From: GCA-2686265 sp036010965
GTDB lineage: Bacteria > Planctomycetota > UBA1135 > GCA-002686595
Assembly: GCA_036010965.1 (NCBI GenBank)
Contig: DASCMO010000027.1
Coordinates: forward strand, 3,844-67,843
Direction: 5' to 3'
DNA: 64,000 bases
Shown: positions 55,439 through 64,000 of the stretch, in pieces
Position numbering within the stretch: the stretch's first letter is position 1
Layout of the letters: every line of letters starts with the position of its first letter
Made by a program: the position numbers and the translations under genes
Notes under the pieces: generated by a model
What the model was told of the DNA's origin: nothing
Seen by the model: the letters and a program-made list of their open reading frames with translations, nothing else
Databases searched by the model: none

Positions 55439-56308
55439 TCAGGCCTCTTCGCGCGCGGAGAATCCGAGGGCCGCGAAACGCGCAGCGGTCTCGGAGACGG
55501 CCTGTTCGATCGGCAGGCGCTCGGTGGACGAGCCGGTCCAGAAACCGTCGCAGGTGGTGTGGTCCAGGATGAACTGGGCGTCATCGGGGGTCTCCATGGC
55601 CGCGCCATGGGCCACGAGCAGGACCTCCGAGGACAGCTCGCGCAGCTTCTCGTTGGCCGCTTCGGTGCGCTGGGCGGTCTGTTCGATGGTCTCCCCCGAG
55701 TCGTAGCCCACGCGCCCGCCCTTGGTGGTTCCGGCGTGAAAGCAGAAGACGTCGGGTTGGGCCTCGTCCACCAGGCGCACGCTGTCTTCCTCGTCGAACG
55801 CCAGGCCGATGGTGACCATGCCCATCTCCTTGGCGACGCGCAGGAACTCGATCTCGTGCTCGAAGGTCACGCCGCTCTGGTTCAGGACGCGGTAGATCTG
55901 GCTGTCCTTGTCGACGTAGCTGATCGACGGCCCGATGTTGGAGACCGACAGGACGCCCATCGATCGGCACTCCTCGATCACGCGCACCATGTCCTTGAGG
56001 GGATCATTGGCGTTCAGGCAGGCGCAGACGAAGGCCGTGCCGGCGAGGGCCGGCATGATGTCCTCGGCGGTGTAGTCGAGCGTCTGGCGGTTGGAGTCGA
56101 GGATCGGCCAGAGCATGGCCATGGTGCCCATGCCGTTGGCGCGCAGGCGCGCGCCGGAGAAGGTGTTGACGCAGTCCACGCCGGCGTTTTCGAGCAGACG
56201 CGCCACCAGGCCGCTGCCTGCGCTGGCGATCCAGATCGGCTTCGATGCGGCGCGCTTGGCCGCCAGCTTGGCGAGGATCTCGGCGCGGGAGGTTCGGGGG
56301 ACGATCAC
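55439..56308 (-). CDS. PEP-hydrolase-like TIM-barrel protein
   Basis: Protein of 289 residues of the phosphoenolpyruvate-hydrolase-like (former TIM-barrel signal-transduction) family. PIWIASAGSGLVARLLENAGVD, LPIL-like DSNRQTLDY, FVCACLNANDP and FCFHAGTTKGGRVGYDSGET are typical. The likely reaction is on a small carboxylate; evidence for PEP itself is by family only. GTG at 56308 is chosen, as IVPRTSRAEILAKLAAKRAA is the normal start; the frame to 56440 is random-looking. First of the three-gene run with the Tm-1-like and hydrolase genes. The 195 bp upstream hold no clear promoter. Confidence 0.88.
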   Translation of the reverse strand: MIVPRTSRAEILAKLAAKRAASKPIWIASAGSGLVARLLENAGVDCVNTFSGARLRANGMGTMAMLWPILDSNRQTLDYTAEDIMPALAGTAFVCACLNANDPLKDMVRVIEECRSMGVLSVSNIGPSISYVDKDSQIYRVLNQSGVTFEHEIEFLRVAKEMGMVTIGLAFDEEDSVRLVDEAQPDVFCFHAGTTKGGRVGYDSGETIEQTAQRTEAANEKLRELSSEVLLVAHGAAMETPDDAQFILDHTTCDGFWTGSSTERLPIEQAVSETAARFAALGFSAREEA

Positions 56309-56503
56309 GGGATGGGGGCTCCGTCGCAGGAGGGTACGAGGAATGAGAGCGGAGCCATGGCGGCCCCGCGGCGCCACAGCATAGCGCCTAGAAGGGCAGC
56401 CTGACTGGCGCGCACGGGCCCGTCGGCGTTTGATTCGCATTTCAGGTCACGCCGCCCATAGATGGACGCCCTCGGGAGTCACGCCCCGGCACGGAGTTCG
56501 GGA

Positions 56504-57070
56504 TCAGGCGCCGCGACTGGCCTGCCAGCGGGCGCGGGTGATACGGAAGAAGTGGTGCGCGAGGCCGGCGAATTCGGACTCGCGCACGAAGCTCATCCCA
56601 CACTTCTCCATCACGCGCCGCGAGGCGCCGTTGCTCGGCAAGGTCCAGGACGAGATGGCTTCGAAGTCGAGCGCCTCAAAACCCACGCGCAGGGAGCACG
56701 CGGCGATCTCGGTCGCGTGGCCCACCCCCCACGCGTCGGCCGCGATGTGGTAGATCAATCCCGGTACGCGCGCCGGCTCTTCTGGCAGGTCGAAGAACCG
56801 CATCCCGCCGACGCCCACGAAGCGCTCGTCATCGGCGCTGAAAAAGAGCCAGGTGCCGAACCCGTGCTCCGTCCAGTGGTCCACCCCGCGACGCACGGCG
56901 GCCTCCAGGGCCTGGCCCTCGAGCAGCGCTCCCCCAAGGGTGGCCATGACCCGTGGGTCGCCGTAGAGCGCAGACGACAAGAGCTCGCGGTGAGCGGGCT
57001 CAATTCGCACTCCGCGCAGGCGAGCTGTCTCGATCACACCGGGAACTCCCCCTCTAGCAGCGCTCCCCAT
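56504..57070 (-). CDS. GNAT-family N-acetyltransferase
   Basis: Protein of 188 residues of the RimJ/RimL type. LRGVRIEPAHRELLSSALYGDP, GVGGMRFFDLP, YHIAADAWGVGHATEIAACSL with the acetyl-CoA-binding turn, and LPSNGASRRVMEKCGM are characteristic. It would acetylate an amine on a protein N terminus or small molecule. The ATG at 57070 gives a short lead; the GTG at 57037 would begin nearer the conserved part. It stands alone between two unrelated runs. Confidence 0.88.
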   Translation of the reverse strand: MGSAARGGVPGVIETARLRGVRIEPAHRELLSSALYGDPRVMATLGGALLEGQALEAAVRRGVDHWTEHGFGTWLFFSADDERFVGVGGMRFFDLPEEPARVPGLIYHIAADAWGVGHATEIAACSLRVGFEALDFEAISSWTLPSNGASRRVMEKCGMSFVRESEFAGLAHHFFRITRARWQASRGA

Positions 57071-57115
57071 GATGGCAGTCTCGCGCTGTACCCCGGTCCC
57101 GTCCAGCCCGCCTCG

Positions 57116-58255
57116 TCAGGCTTCGGTCAGCGGCAGGTAGGGCCGCATACCATTGGCCAGGTTCTCCACTTCCGGCGGTTTCAGCATCAAGCCGTGCAGG
57201 CCGCCCACGCGCACCACGTCCACGCCCTCACTCAAGCGCTTCCACTGCCAGGCGGCGTCGGCGCGCGTGAGGGTCGGAGCCGCCGAGAGGAACAGGCACA
57301 GTCGGCCAGGGTAGGGCCCAGGATGGTACCCGGAGAGCAAGGCCAGGTTGGACTGCACCGCATCGACATGCGGAGCCCAGAAGTGCTCGCGAGCCCACTC
57401 CGAGGAGGTTCCGGTGGGCAGGCCCACCAGCGAGCGCAACTTGCTCCCCAGGCGCGAACGAACCTGGGAGAGGTAGTCGGGGAATAGGCCCGGCTGATTC
57501 ACTGCACGCTGCAGCAAGAAGGCGGGAAAGCGCAGGGCGTTTCCGGCCAGCATCACCCCGCGGGTGGCGTTCTCAAGCACAGTCGTTCGCGACGGATTGG
57601 GAGGCACTGCGTCGATCATGCCCAGGAACTCGACTTCCTCACCGGCGGCCTTCAACTGGCGCGCCATCTCGAATGCCACGATGGCGCCGAAACAGTACCC
57701 GCCCAGGCGATAGGGACCGCGGCGCTGGATCGTCTGCACGCCGTCCACGTAGTTGGCCGCCATTTCCTCGAGAGACCCAGGGCTCTCCCCCTGAGCCTTG
57801 AGAGCGAAGACCGGCTGGTCGTCGCCGAGGTGCTGAGTCAGCAACCTGTACTCCACCACCAGGTTCGTCAGGCCGTGAGCCAGGAAGAGCGGTCGCTGAC
57901 TGCCGTGAGGTTGAACGGGTTCGATCGGTGTGAGCCTGGTGGCCTCGGCCAGATAGGAATTCTGCATGGGAGCGGCCACGGGCAACTCACGCCCGTTCGT
58001 CGCGCCTGAGTCCGCGACAAATCGCGCCAGCTCGTCCGCCAGGGCGCTGATGGTTTCGTGCTCCCATAGCATCTCCACCGGCAACTCGACGCCGACGATC
58101 TCGGCCAGCTCACCGGTGACCCCGATGAGCGTCATCGAGTCCAGTCCGAGGGCCTTGAAATTGGCCTCGACATCCACATCCTCCACGGCTCTACCCAGCT
58201 CCTTGGCCAGGCGCGCCTGCATCCAATCTCTAAGTTCCTGCGCTTTCATGTTCAT
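57116..58255 (-). CDS. Acyl carrier protein-thioesterase didomain
   Basis: Protein of 379 residues. Residues 1-80 are an acyl carrier domain with LGLDSM, Ser40 being the phosphopantetheine site. From about residue 115 is an alpha/beta thioesterase of the NRPS/PKS release type: LFLAHGLTN, the nucleophile elbow YRLGGYCFGAIVAFEMARQ, where Cys replaces the usual Ser (GxCxG), and a C-terminal GGLHGLML with the catalytic His. A Cys nucleophile also occurs in some release thioesterases. It would hold an acyl chain loaded by the FAAL gene 11 bp upstream and release it after oxidation by the P450. Confidence 0.88.
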   Translation of the reverse strand: MNMKAQELRDWMQARLAKELGRAVEDVDVEANFKALGLDSMTLIGVTGELAEIVGVELPVEMLWEHETISALADELARFVADSGATNGRELPVAAPMQNSYLAEATRLTPIEPVQPHGSQRPLFLAHGLTNLVVEYRLLTQHLGDDQPVFALKAQGESPGSLEEMAANYVDGVQTIQRRGPYRLGGYCFGAIVAFEMARQLKAAGEEVEFLGMIDAVPPNPSRTTVLENATRGVMLAGNALRFPAFLLQRAVNQPGLFPDYLSQVRSRLGSKLRSLVGLPTGTSSEWAREHFWAPHVDAVQSNLALLSGYHPGPYPGRLCLFLSAAPTLTRADAAWQWKRLSEGVDVVRVGGLHGLMLKPPEVENLANGMRPYLPLTEA

Positions 58256-58266
58256 ACTCCGAAGAG

Positions 58267-60015
58267 TCAGTCGATCTCAACGCGCTCGAGTTCCCCCCGT
58301 TCGAACGCCAGTCGACACGCGCTGCGCTGTTTCTTGCCGCTTGTGGTCCGCGGAAGACTGTTGGGCCGCAAGAGTACGACCTCGCTCACCGTCACCTCGT
58401 GCTCTCCCGCCACCGCCTCACGAAGGTTCGCCTCCAGCGCCTCCGCGGTGTCGCCACTATCGCGCAACGCCCGCCGATCCACTTCCACCGCCACGATCAG
58501 GCGCTCCGCGCGCTCCCCCTCGACCGCGAAGGCGATGGCGCCCCCCGGACGCAGAGCCTCGTGCGCGCCCTCGGCCGCGGATTCGATGTCCTCCGGGTAG
58601 TGATTGCGGCCGGCGATGATCACCAGGTCCTTAATGCGACCAGCGATGTAGAGCTCACCGTCGTGTACGAATCCAAGGTCTCCGGTGCGCAGGAAGCGCC
58701 GCTCCCCCCTCCCCGCCAGATGCGCGCCAAAAGCCTCGCGCGACAGTTCGGGTCGCTCCCAATAGCCGTCCGCCACGCTATCTCCGGCAGTCCAGACCTC
58801 CCCCACCACGCTCACATCACAGGGGACCAGGGTCCCGGGATCGACGATCTCGACCGTCTGCCCAACGCGCGGCGCTCCGCAGGCCACGAGTTCGACGCTT
58901 CTGCTCGCGTTCTCATCGACTTCGACCACCAGACCATCCTCCAAGGCCGGACGGTCGAAGGTGCAAGTCAAGGGCGCCGTAGTGCGAGCAGTGCCAGTGG
59001 TGAACAGAGTGGACTCCGCCAGGCCGTAGCACGGAAAGAAGGTCTGCGGCCGGAATCCGCAGGGCTCAAAGGTCTCGGCAAAGCGTCGCAAGGTGCTCGG
59101 GTCGATGCGCTCGGCTCCGTTGAAGGCCACCTCCCAGGAAGAGAGGTCCAGGCCCTCGATCTTCTTCGGGCTGGCGTGGCGCACGCACAGGTCAAAAGCA
59201 AAGTTGGGAGCCGGAGACCAGTTGATGCGATGGCGCGAGATGAGCTGCAGCCAGCGCAGGGGCCGGTAAAGGAAAGCCTCGGGAGCAATCAGGTTCACGG
59301 GCCGGCCCTGATGGACCGGAAAGAACACCAGGCCGACCAGACCCATGTCGTGGAAGAAGGGCAACCAGCCGCCGCCCTCCACCAGGGGAGTCGCCGCTCC
59401 GGCGGCCTCTAGGGACGAGAGGTTGTGGAGCAAGTTGCCGTGGCGAATGCGCACTCCCTTTGGAGTGGCTGTGGAGCCCGAGGTGTACTGCAGCATGGCC
59501 AGGGAGTCCGGCCCCAGATCGGGGCAGGTCCAGCCCTCTCCCTCGTCCAACTCCACGCCGGCCGCTACAACCCAGCGCACCTGCGACAGGGAAGGCTCGT
59601 CGACCAGCTCGATCCGGGCGCGCTCGGCCACGCTCGAGTCCGTGAGGGCGATGGTCGCCCCGGAGTCGCAGGCCACGGCCGCCAGACGCCCCCAGCTGCG
59701 GTTGGGGCGCGGAGCAAAGAGCGGCACGGCGATCGCGCCGGAGAGGAAGCAGGCGAACAGGCCGACGATGTAGTCCACGCCCCAGGGATAGAGCAGCAGG
59801 ACGCGCTCGCCGACGGCGTCCAGAGTACGCAGGCGCAGGGCCAGGCGCCTTGAGCGTGCCACGATCTGCTCGTAGGTCCAATTCTCCTCCCCCCGATCGA
59901 CCTCGAGGGCGAAGCGGAAGGCCACATCATCGGGCTGGGTAGCGGCGCGATGTTCTAACACATCGGCCCAGCTCTCAAATGCAGCGACGGCGGAGCTCGG
60001 AGCGAGGTCAGTCAT
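58267..60015 (-). CDS. Fatty acyl-AMP ligase (FAAL)
   Basis: Adenylating enzyme of 582 residues that activates a fatty acid with ATP and passes it to a carrier protein rather than to CoA. AMP-binding motifs are LQYTSGSTATPKGVRIRHGNLL, WLPFFHDMGLVGLVFFPV and YGLAESTLFTTG, typical of FAALs, then TGDLGFVHDGELYIAGRIKDLVIIAGRNHYPEDIE and the final Lys in LPRTTSGKKQR. The start at 60015 overlaps the P450 stop by 8 bp; a frame to 60075 is not needed. Its downstream ACP-thioesterase neighbour is the likely acceptor. Confidence 0.93.
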   Translation of the reverse strand: MTDLAPSSAVAAFESWADVLEHRAATQPDDVAFRFALEVDRGEENWTYEQIVARSRRLALRLRTLDAVGERVLLLYPWGVDYIVGLFACFLSGAIAVPLFAPRPNRSWGRLAAVACDSGATIALTDSSVAERARIELVDEPSLSQVRWVVAAGVELDEGEGWTCPDLGPDSLAMLQYTSGSTATPKGVRIRHGNLLHNLSSLEAAGAATPLVEGGGWLPFFHDMGLVGLVFFPVHQGRPVNLIAPEAFLYRPLRWLQLISRHRINWSPAPNFAFDLCVRHASPKKIEGLDLSSWEVAFNGAERIDPSTLRRFAETFEPCGFRPQTFFPCYGLAESTLFTTGTARTTAPLTCTFDRPALEDGLVVEVDENASRSVELVACGAPRVGQTVEIVDPGTLVPCDVSVVGEVWTAGDSVADGYWERPELSREAFGAHLAGRGERRFLRTGDLGFVHDGELYIAGRIKDLVIIAGRNHYPEDIESAAEGAHEALRPGGAIAFAVEGERAERLIVAVEVDRRALRDSGDTAEALEANLREAVAGEHEVTVSEVVLLRPNSLPRTTSGKKQRSACRLAFERGELERVEID

Positions 60016-61405
60016 GTTCGGTTCCCTCGCGCTGGCCGTCATCGTGGGGCAACGGGTCAACCCACAGCCCGCCACGAACCCGCAGGGTCAGCAGCGGGTC
60101 GATCTCCACAGGCGACTCCTCGCGCATGCGGAACCGATAGCGCTGGGCCATGGTGGCCAGCCCCACGATGGCCTCCGTCAGGGCAAAGGCCCGGCCCAGG
60201 CAGAGGTGACGGCCGCTGGCAAAGGGGATGTAGGCGAAAGCGCCTACGTGCTTTCCCTCGCCACCCTCGAAGCGGCGAGGTTCGAAGCGCTCGGGCTCCT
60301 CCCAGAACTCCTCATGGCGATGGACCAGGAATGGGCTGACGACGATCCCGGAACCGGCGGGAATATCCACGCCCCCCAGGGCGTCGTCACTGACCGTCTG
60401 GCGCGCGATGTTCCAGACCGGCGGATACAGGCGCAGGGTCTCGTCGACCACCATTCGTGTGTAGGGCAGGCGCCCGACGTCCTCGGGCTCGATCCCGCGC
60501 CCGCCGAGGACGCGCTGCACTTCGCCTTGCAGTTCGGTCTGCACTTCGGGGTGTGTGGCCAGCAAGTACGAGGCCCATGTGAGGGTCACGGCGGTAGTCT
60601 CGTGGCTGGCAACCAGCATCGTCACCACCTCGTCGCGGATCTGTCGCTCCGTGAGCGGACTCCCTCCGGGACCGGGTCGCGCATCGATCAGAACCCGCAG
60701 CATGTCCCTCGCTCCCCCCGGATCCGCCCGGCGCTGCTCGATGATCCCGGCCACGTCCCCCTCGACGCGGCTCATCGTCTCGTGAAACTCACGATTAGCC
60801 TTGGGGCCGCGAACGATTTTACCTCCCAGAGCGGCCCCACAACCGATCTCGCCCATCTGGCGCATGATCAGAGCAAAGTCGTCCAGGAAGCGCTCCTCGA
60901 CGGAGGCGGAAAAGAGGGCGCGCGTACCGTTGTCGAGGGCCGCCAACTCCATCTGGCGCGCAAGGTTCAGTGGTTCCCCACCGGCCACGAGCGCCGGCCA
61001 GCACTCCATGCGGGCGAGGAACACGTCACGGAACAGGGGGACGAGGTCTGCTATCCGCCCGTCCCGAAAGCTCGGTGCCAACAAGCGCCGCTGCCGCTTC
61101 CAGTGCGGGCTGTCGCTGGCGAGCACACCGTCCCCCAGGACCGCCTTCACCAAGGGCGTGCGAATGAGGCTGTGACGCGCGAAGACCTCCCGCACCTCGC
61201 GTGGATGGCTGAACAGGTACACGGTCCCGAACAGGGTTCGGTAACGAACGATGTCACCGTGGCGCCGCCGAAGCTCCTTCAGGGCGTCGACAGGGGTCTC
61301 CCCATACTCACCGGGGACCCGCAGCACATCGCTCGGACCACAAACCAGCCCCGGACTGCCGTTACAAGGAGTCTCGGGGCCGGAAGAGTGGATGTGACGG
61401 GCCAT
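60008..61405 (-). CDS. Cytochrome P450
   Basis: Haem monooxygenase of 465 residues with no membrane anchor. I-helix MLVASHETTAVTLTWA, ExxR in VVDETLRLYPPVWN, and the haem loop IPFASGRHLCLGRAFALTEA with the Cys ligand at about residue 400. Its overall pattern resembles bacterial CYP102/CYP4-like fatty-acid hydroxylases more than steroid-type enzymes. A redox partner gene is not seen nearby. First gene of the P450-FAAL-ACP/TE cassette, overlapping FAAL by 8 bp, so it probably oxidises the carrier-bound or free acyl chain. The 92 bp upstream contain two CTTAAG sites around a GGGTACCC palindrome, a possible operator. Confidence 0.95.
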   Translation of the reverse strand: MARHIHSSGPETPCNGSPGLVCGPSDVLRVPGEYGETPVDALKELRRRHGDIVRYRTLFGTVYLFSHPREVREVFARHSLIRTPLVKAVLGDGVLASDSPHWKRQRRLLAPSFRDGRIADLVPLFRDVFLARMECWPALVAGGEPLNLARQMELAALDNGTRALFSASVEERFLDDFALIMRQMGEIGCGAALGGKIVRGPKANREFHETMSRVEGDVAGIIEQRRADPGGARDMLRVLIDARPGPGGSPLTERQIRDEVVTMLVASHETTAVTLTWASYLLATHPEVQTELQGEVQRVLGGRGIEPEDVGRLPYTRMVVDETLRLYPPVWNIARQTVSDDALGGVDIPAGSGIVVSPFLVHRHEEFWEEPERFEPRRFEGGEGKHVGAFAYIPFASGRHLCLGRAFALTEAIVGLATMAQRYRFRMREESPVEIDPLLTLRVRGGLWVDPLPHDDGQREGTEHD

Positions 61406-61497
61406 GGGAGCGCATTCAGTGGACTACCCTAGCCTCCTCCTCCTAGCTAGTGAGTCAGTCCTACCCGCTTAAGGGTACCCCACGATGGTTCTTAAGG

Positions 61498-64000
61498 TCA
61501 GCCGCCGGCCTTACCGCTTCCGCCGGAGATCGAAATCTGCACCGTGGCAATGTTCGACCGCGCTCCGTGGACGTCCGCCATCGAGTAGTTGAACGTATCC
61601 GTCGTCGCCTCGGTTCCGGCATACGGGGTGTAAGTCACCGTACCGTCAAGGTTGACGACTGCCTCGCCCTTGCTGCCCGCCCACTCGATCTGCACCGAGG
61701 CCGGGTCGAGCCCGTCGCCATCAACGTCCGAGTCATTGGCTAGCACATCAATCGTGACCGCCAGGAGCGGGTCAGTGTCAGCCGAGTCGTAGTTGGCCTT
61801 GGGCGCATGGTTGGGGGGAGGCGCGTTCACGATGCAGACCTGTGCGGTCCCCACATTCGAGACAGCGCCACAGGTGTCAGATACGGTGTAGTTGAAGGTG
61901 TCGCATGAGGTCCAGCCCGCGTCGGGGGTGTAGAGCACCTCGCCCGGATTGTCACCGTTGGGGTTCAGCACCAGGGTGCCGTGCTCAGGCGCCTGGGTGA
62001 TCACCAGAGTGGTCGGGTCCAGGCCGTTCTCGGGATCCGTGTCGTTGGCCAGGAGATCGATCAGGACCGGCGTATCCACCTCGGTCTCGACGTCATCGAA
62101 GATCGCCGAAGGAAGATCATTGCCATCGCAGAACGAATAGTCGACGCAACCCATCTGGCCGCAGGGATTGATGACACAGATGGTGCGAATATCGTAGGAC
62201 CCAGACGGGATCGGGAATGTCAGGGAGCGGAAGTCGTCTGCGACGGTCACGTCGGAATGGTGCTGCAACTCGCCGTCAACCAGGACCTTGATGCGGTTGT
62301 AGCCAAAGGGCACCTGAGAGGCACCCGGCCCCCCGGGACTCACCCGCCCGGCATAGGCCACGAAGCCCGCGTTCTGTCCCGCGTCCAGTCGCAGCTCGCC
62401 GCCGCTCTTGGCGACCGTGAACTCCAGGTTGTCGTCCAGCGGATTGCCTGCGTTGGCAACGATCAGGCCCGAGTTGTCGTTGCCGTCGTAGATGCGATCC
62501 TGAATCTCACTCGGGTCCATGGTCCCCCACCAGTTGCCGACCAGGTCGGCGGTCAGGACGTTACTGCCGGAGGTCGTGGAGACACTGACCCACATCGTCG
62601 AGCTGCCGCCCGCCTTCGGGCTGGACGGCTGGCCGATGGTGTTGTAGCCCATCAGGCTCCAGGTGCCCGCTTCCAGTGCCACGTCCGCAGCGACGGAGGT
62701 GTCCGCGTACCAGTACATGGCCATGTTGTAGGCTGAGTTGTTCGTCAGGCAGTTCCCACGCACGTCGTAGGTGATGTTCCCGGAACCCGAGCTGTTCTGG
62801 GTGTAGGAGAGATCGATCCCCCCCCAGTTGTCCTTGATCGCGTTGTGGCGGATCACGTAGTTGGCGTCGACGTAAGCCGTGTAACTGTGGTACTCGGAGA
62901 TGTCGATCCCCTGGTTGCAGCCCCGGATGGTGTTCCCATCAATCACGACATCGTTGGCGACCATGTCGTCCGTGTAGGACGCAGAGACGAACAGGTACAC
63001 CCCTTCGTAGTAGCAGTCCTCGATGATGTTTCCTCCGATGTACAGATCCTGATAGACCTCGGCATCTTCGTACTCCAGTTCCAGACTCTGGTAGATACCG
63101 ACGCCGTCAGTGGACGCTATCTTGTTGGCATGCACGGTGATCCCCTGATGCAGCACGCACCCAGTGGAGACCGACGTCGAGAAGCCGATCGCAGTGTAGC
63201 TTGCGTCGATGGTGTTGTTCTTGACGTTGATTAGGCGCTGTCCCTCAGCATGATAGTCGGCCTCGTGAGAGAACCAGAGCCCGTATCCGCAGTCCTCAAT
63301 CTCATTGCCACGGACCTGGACGTTGACATGCCCCTCTCCGTGTTCGGTCATAGAGCTATCCACCCAGAGAGCCGTGGAGCAATCCACGAACAGGTTGTCT
63401 ACTACCTCTAGGTGGAGATACACGGTATCCGATGCTTGGGACGGCTCCACGTAGACGGCTTCGTTCGCGCCGAGGAACTGGTTGTCGAGCACCAGGAGGT
63501 CGATACCGCCGCCTTCACCGCCAGTCGAGTGCGCCTCGAAGTCCACCCCGACGTTACAACCCAGCACGCTGTTCCCTGCCACGATGTACTCGCCAGCGTC
63601 GTGCATATGGGCCTCCAGCAATCCGAGCACGGTCACTTCGTTTGACGCGACCACACAGAAGTCCACCTCTTCGACTTCGAGCAGCGCCGGCTTGTACGGC
63701 CCCGAGGAGTCTCCTCGGGCCACGAACCCGGAAACTACGACGGTTCCGTTGATCGGGGTATAGGTCCTGAATGCCGCATTCTGGGCCGCGATGTCGATGA
63801 TCGCCGCGTCCGCCCCGTAGTCCCCTGTCCCCAGGAGGATCGCTCCGAGGTCGTCGTCCTCGGCGATCTCGATCGGGTACTGCTCCCCGGCGGCGGCGTC
63901 GTAGAGGCCAGGCCCAACGAAGATGACGGGCTGGCCACCGCCGGCCTGATCAACCGCGTGGGTGATCGTGCGCCACGGGTTGCCTTCGCTCCCGTCGCCT
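61498..64000 (-). CDS. Secreted beta-helix and Ig-like repeat protein, C-terminal part (runs off the window)
   Basis: The frame is open to the last base, so about 830 C-terminal residues are seen and the start lies outside. The first visible residues (GSEGNPWRTITHAVDQAGGG, VIFVGPGLYDA) match a DUF1565-type beta-helix opening. Then come about ten parallel beta-helix turns (NosD/pectate-lyase-like), such as VVDNLFVDCSTALWV and NVKNNTIDASYTAIGF. A jelly-roll-like part follows, and two cadherin/Ig-like domains end it (DPENGLDPTTLVITQAPEHG and DVDGDGLDPASVQIE, each with YTPDAG/YTPYAG and FNYTV/FNYSM). The C terminus is SGGSGKAGG. Likely a cell-surface or released adhesin/carbohydrate-active protein; no catalytic site was found. 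Confidence 0.82.
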   Translation of the reverse strand, partial: GDGSEGNPWRTITHAVDQAGGGQPVIFVGPGLYDAAAGEQYPIEIAEDDDLGAILLGTGDYGADAAIIDIAAQNAAFRTYTPINGTVVVSGFVARGDSSGPYKPALLEVEEVDFCVVASNEVTVLGLLEAHMHDAGEYIVAGNSVLGCNVGVDFEAHSTGGEGGGIDLLVLDNQFLGANEAVYVEPSQASDTVYLHLEVVDNLFVDCSTALWVDSSMTEHGEGHVNVQVRGNEIEDCGYGLWFSHEADYHAEGQRLINVKNNTIDASYTAIGFSTSVSTGCVLHQGITVHANKIASTDGVGIYQSLELEYEDAEVYQDLYIGGNIIEDCYYEGVYLFVSASYTDDMVANDVVIDGNTIRGCNQGIDISEYHSYTAYVDANYVIRHNAIKDNWGGIDLSYTQNSSGSGNITYDVRGNCLTNNSAYNMAMYWYADTSVAADVALEAGTWSLMGYNTIGQPSSPKAGGSSTMWVSVSTTSGSNVLTADLVGNWWGTMDPSEIQDRIYDGNDNSGLIVANAGNPLDDNLEFTVAKSGGELRLDAGQNAGFVAYAGRVSPGGPGASQVPFGYNRIKVLVDGELQHHSDVTVADDFRSLTFPIPSGSYDIRTICVINPCGQMGCVDYSFCDGNDLPSAIFDDVETEVDTPVLIDLLANDTDPENGLDPTTLVITQAPEHGTLVLNPNGDNPGEVLYTPDAGWTSCDTFNYTVSDTCGAVSNVGTAQVCIVNAPPPNHAPKANYDSADTDPLLAVTIDVLANDSDVDGDGLDPASVQIEWAGSKGEAVVNLDGTVTYTPYAGTEATTDTFNYSMADVHGARSNIATVQISISGGSGKAGG

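Noticed and set aside
56461..56530. Segment resembling part of a 5S rRNA (ggagttcgggat)
   Set aside because: Only about 15 bases match, they span the stop codon of the GNAT gene, and no other 5S helices are present.

Overview
The window is a GC-rich bacterial chromosome segment with almost no non-coding space, many GTG starts and 4-bp ATGA/GTGA gene overlaps. It most likely comes from a planctomycete, probably a little-studied deep branch. The evidence is a GreA elongation factor fused behind a domain of nearly 600 residues (a layout I know from Chlamydiae and relatives), a secreted protein with a Cys-rich C-terminal module that I associate from memory with planctomycetes, and a short tmRNA tag. 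No database search was possible, so the lineage is inference.

Layout. 1-8340 (minus strand): recA-alaS (alaS cut by the window edge), then a co-directional run of a class V aminotransferase/desulfurase, SGNH hydrolase, HEAT lipoprotein, flippase-like membrane protein and PfkB kinase. 8411-9025 (plus): a thioredoxin-fold lipoprotein with an in-frame TGA exactly where the first Cys of CxxC should be, followed by a perfect hairpin. This is a candidate selenoprotein. 9099-11397: two surface or membrane proteins of unknown role. 11546-25861: the most unusual block. An anion-porin gene and a short ygfK point right, and meet tail to tail with an eight-gene left-pointing operon encoding a trimeric molybdenum hydroxylase, an XdhD-like fused hydroxylase, an SsnA-like amidohydrolase, two fold-type II PLP enzymes and a C-N hydrolase. 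ygfK, ssnA and xdhD homologues are known from selenium-linked molybdenum hydroxylase loci and from anaerobic purine/urate breakdown in enteric bacteria and clostridia; the accompanying enzymes differ here.

26011-46362: mostly housekeeping: ssrA with smpB, tldD/tldE, tRNA-Leu(CAG), rsmG, tRNA-Trp(CCA), pcnB, a possible structured RNA ending in a strong terminator, a YhiN-type flavoprotein, a tRNA-dihydrouridine synthase, an amidohydrolase-like protein, the GreA fusion, an ArsR-methyltransferase with ahcY, gluQ and tRNA-Asn(GTT). 46499-52449: addB-addA recombination nuclease operon. 53433-56308: alpha/beta hydrolase, Tm-1-like and PEP-hydrolase-like TIM-barrel genes. 57116-61405: a three-gene cassette of P450, fatty acyl-AMP ligase and ACP-thioesterase, which looks like a minimal pathway that loads, oxidises and releases a fatty acid. 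61498-64000: the C-terminal part of a secreted beta-helix/Ig-like protein that runs off the window.

Selenium theme: the candidate UGA-encoded redox protein, a divergent desulfurase-type enzyme and the YgfK/SsnA/XdhD set lie within about 18 kb. No selA, selB, selC, selD, yqeB or yqeC was recognised in the window, so selenium use must be tested against the rest of the genome.
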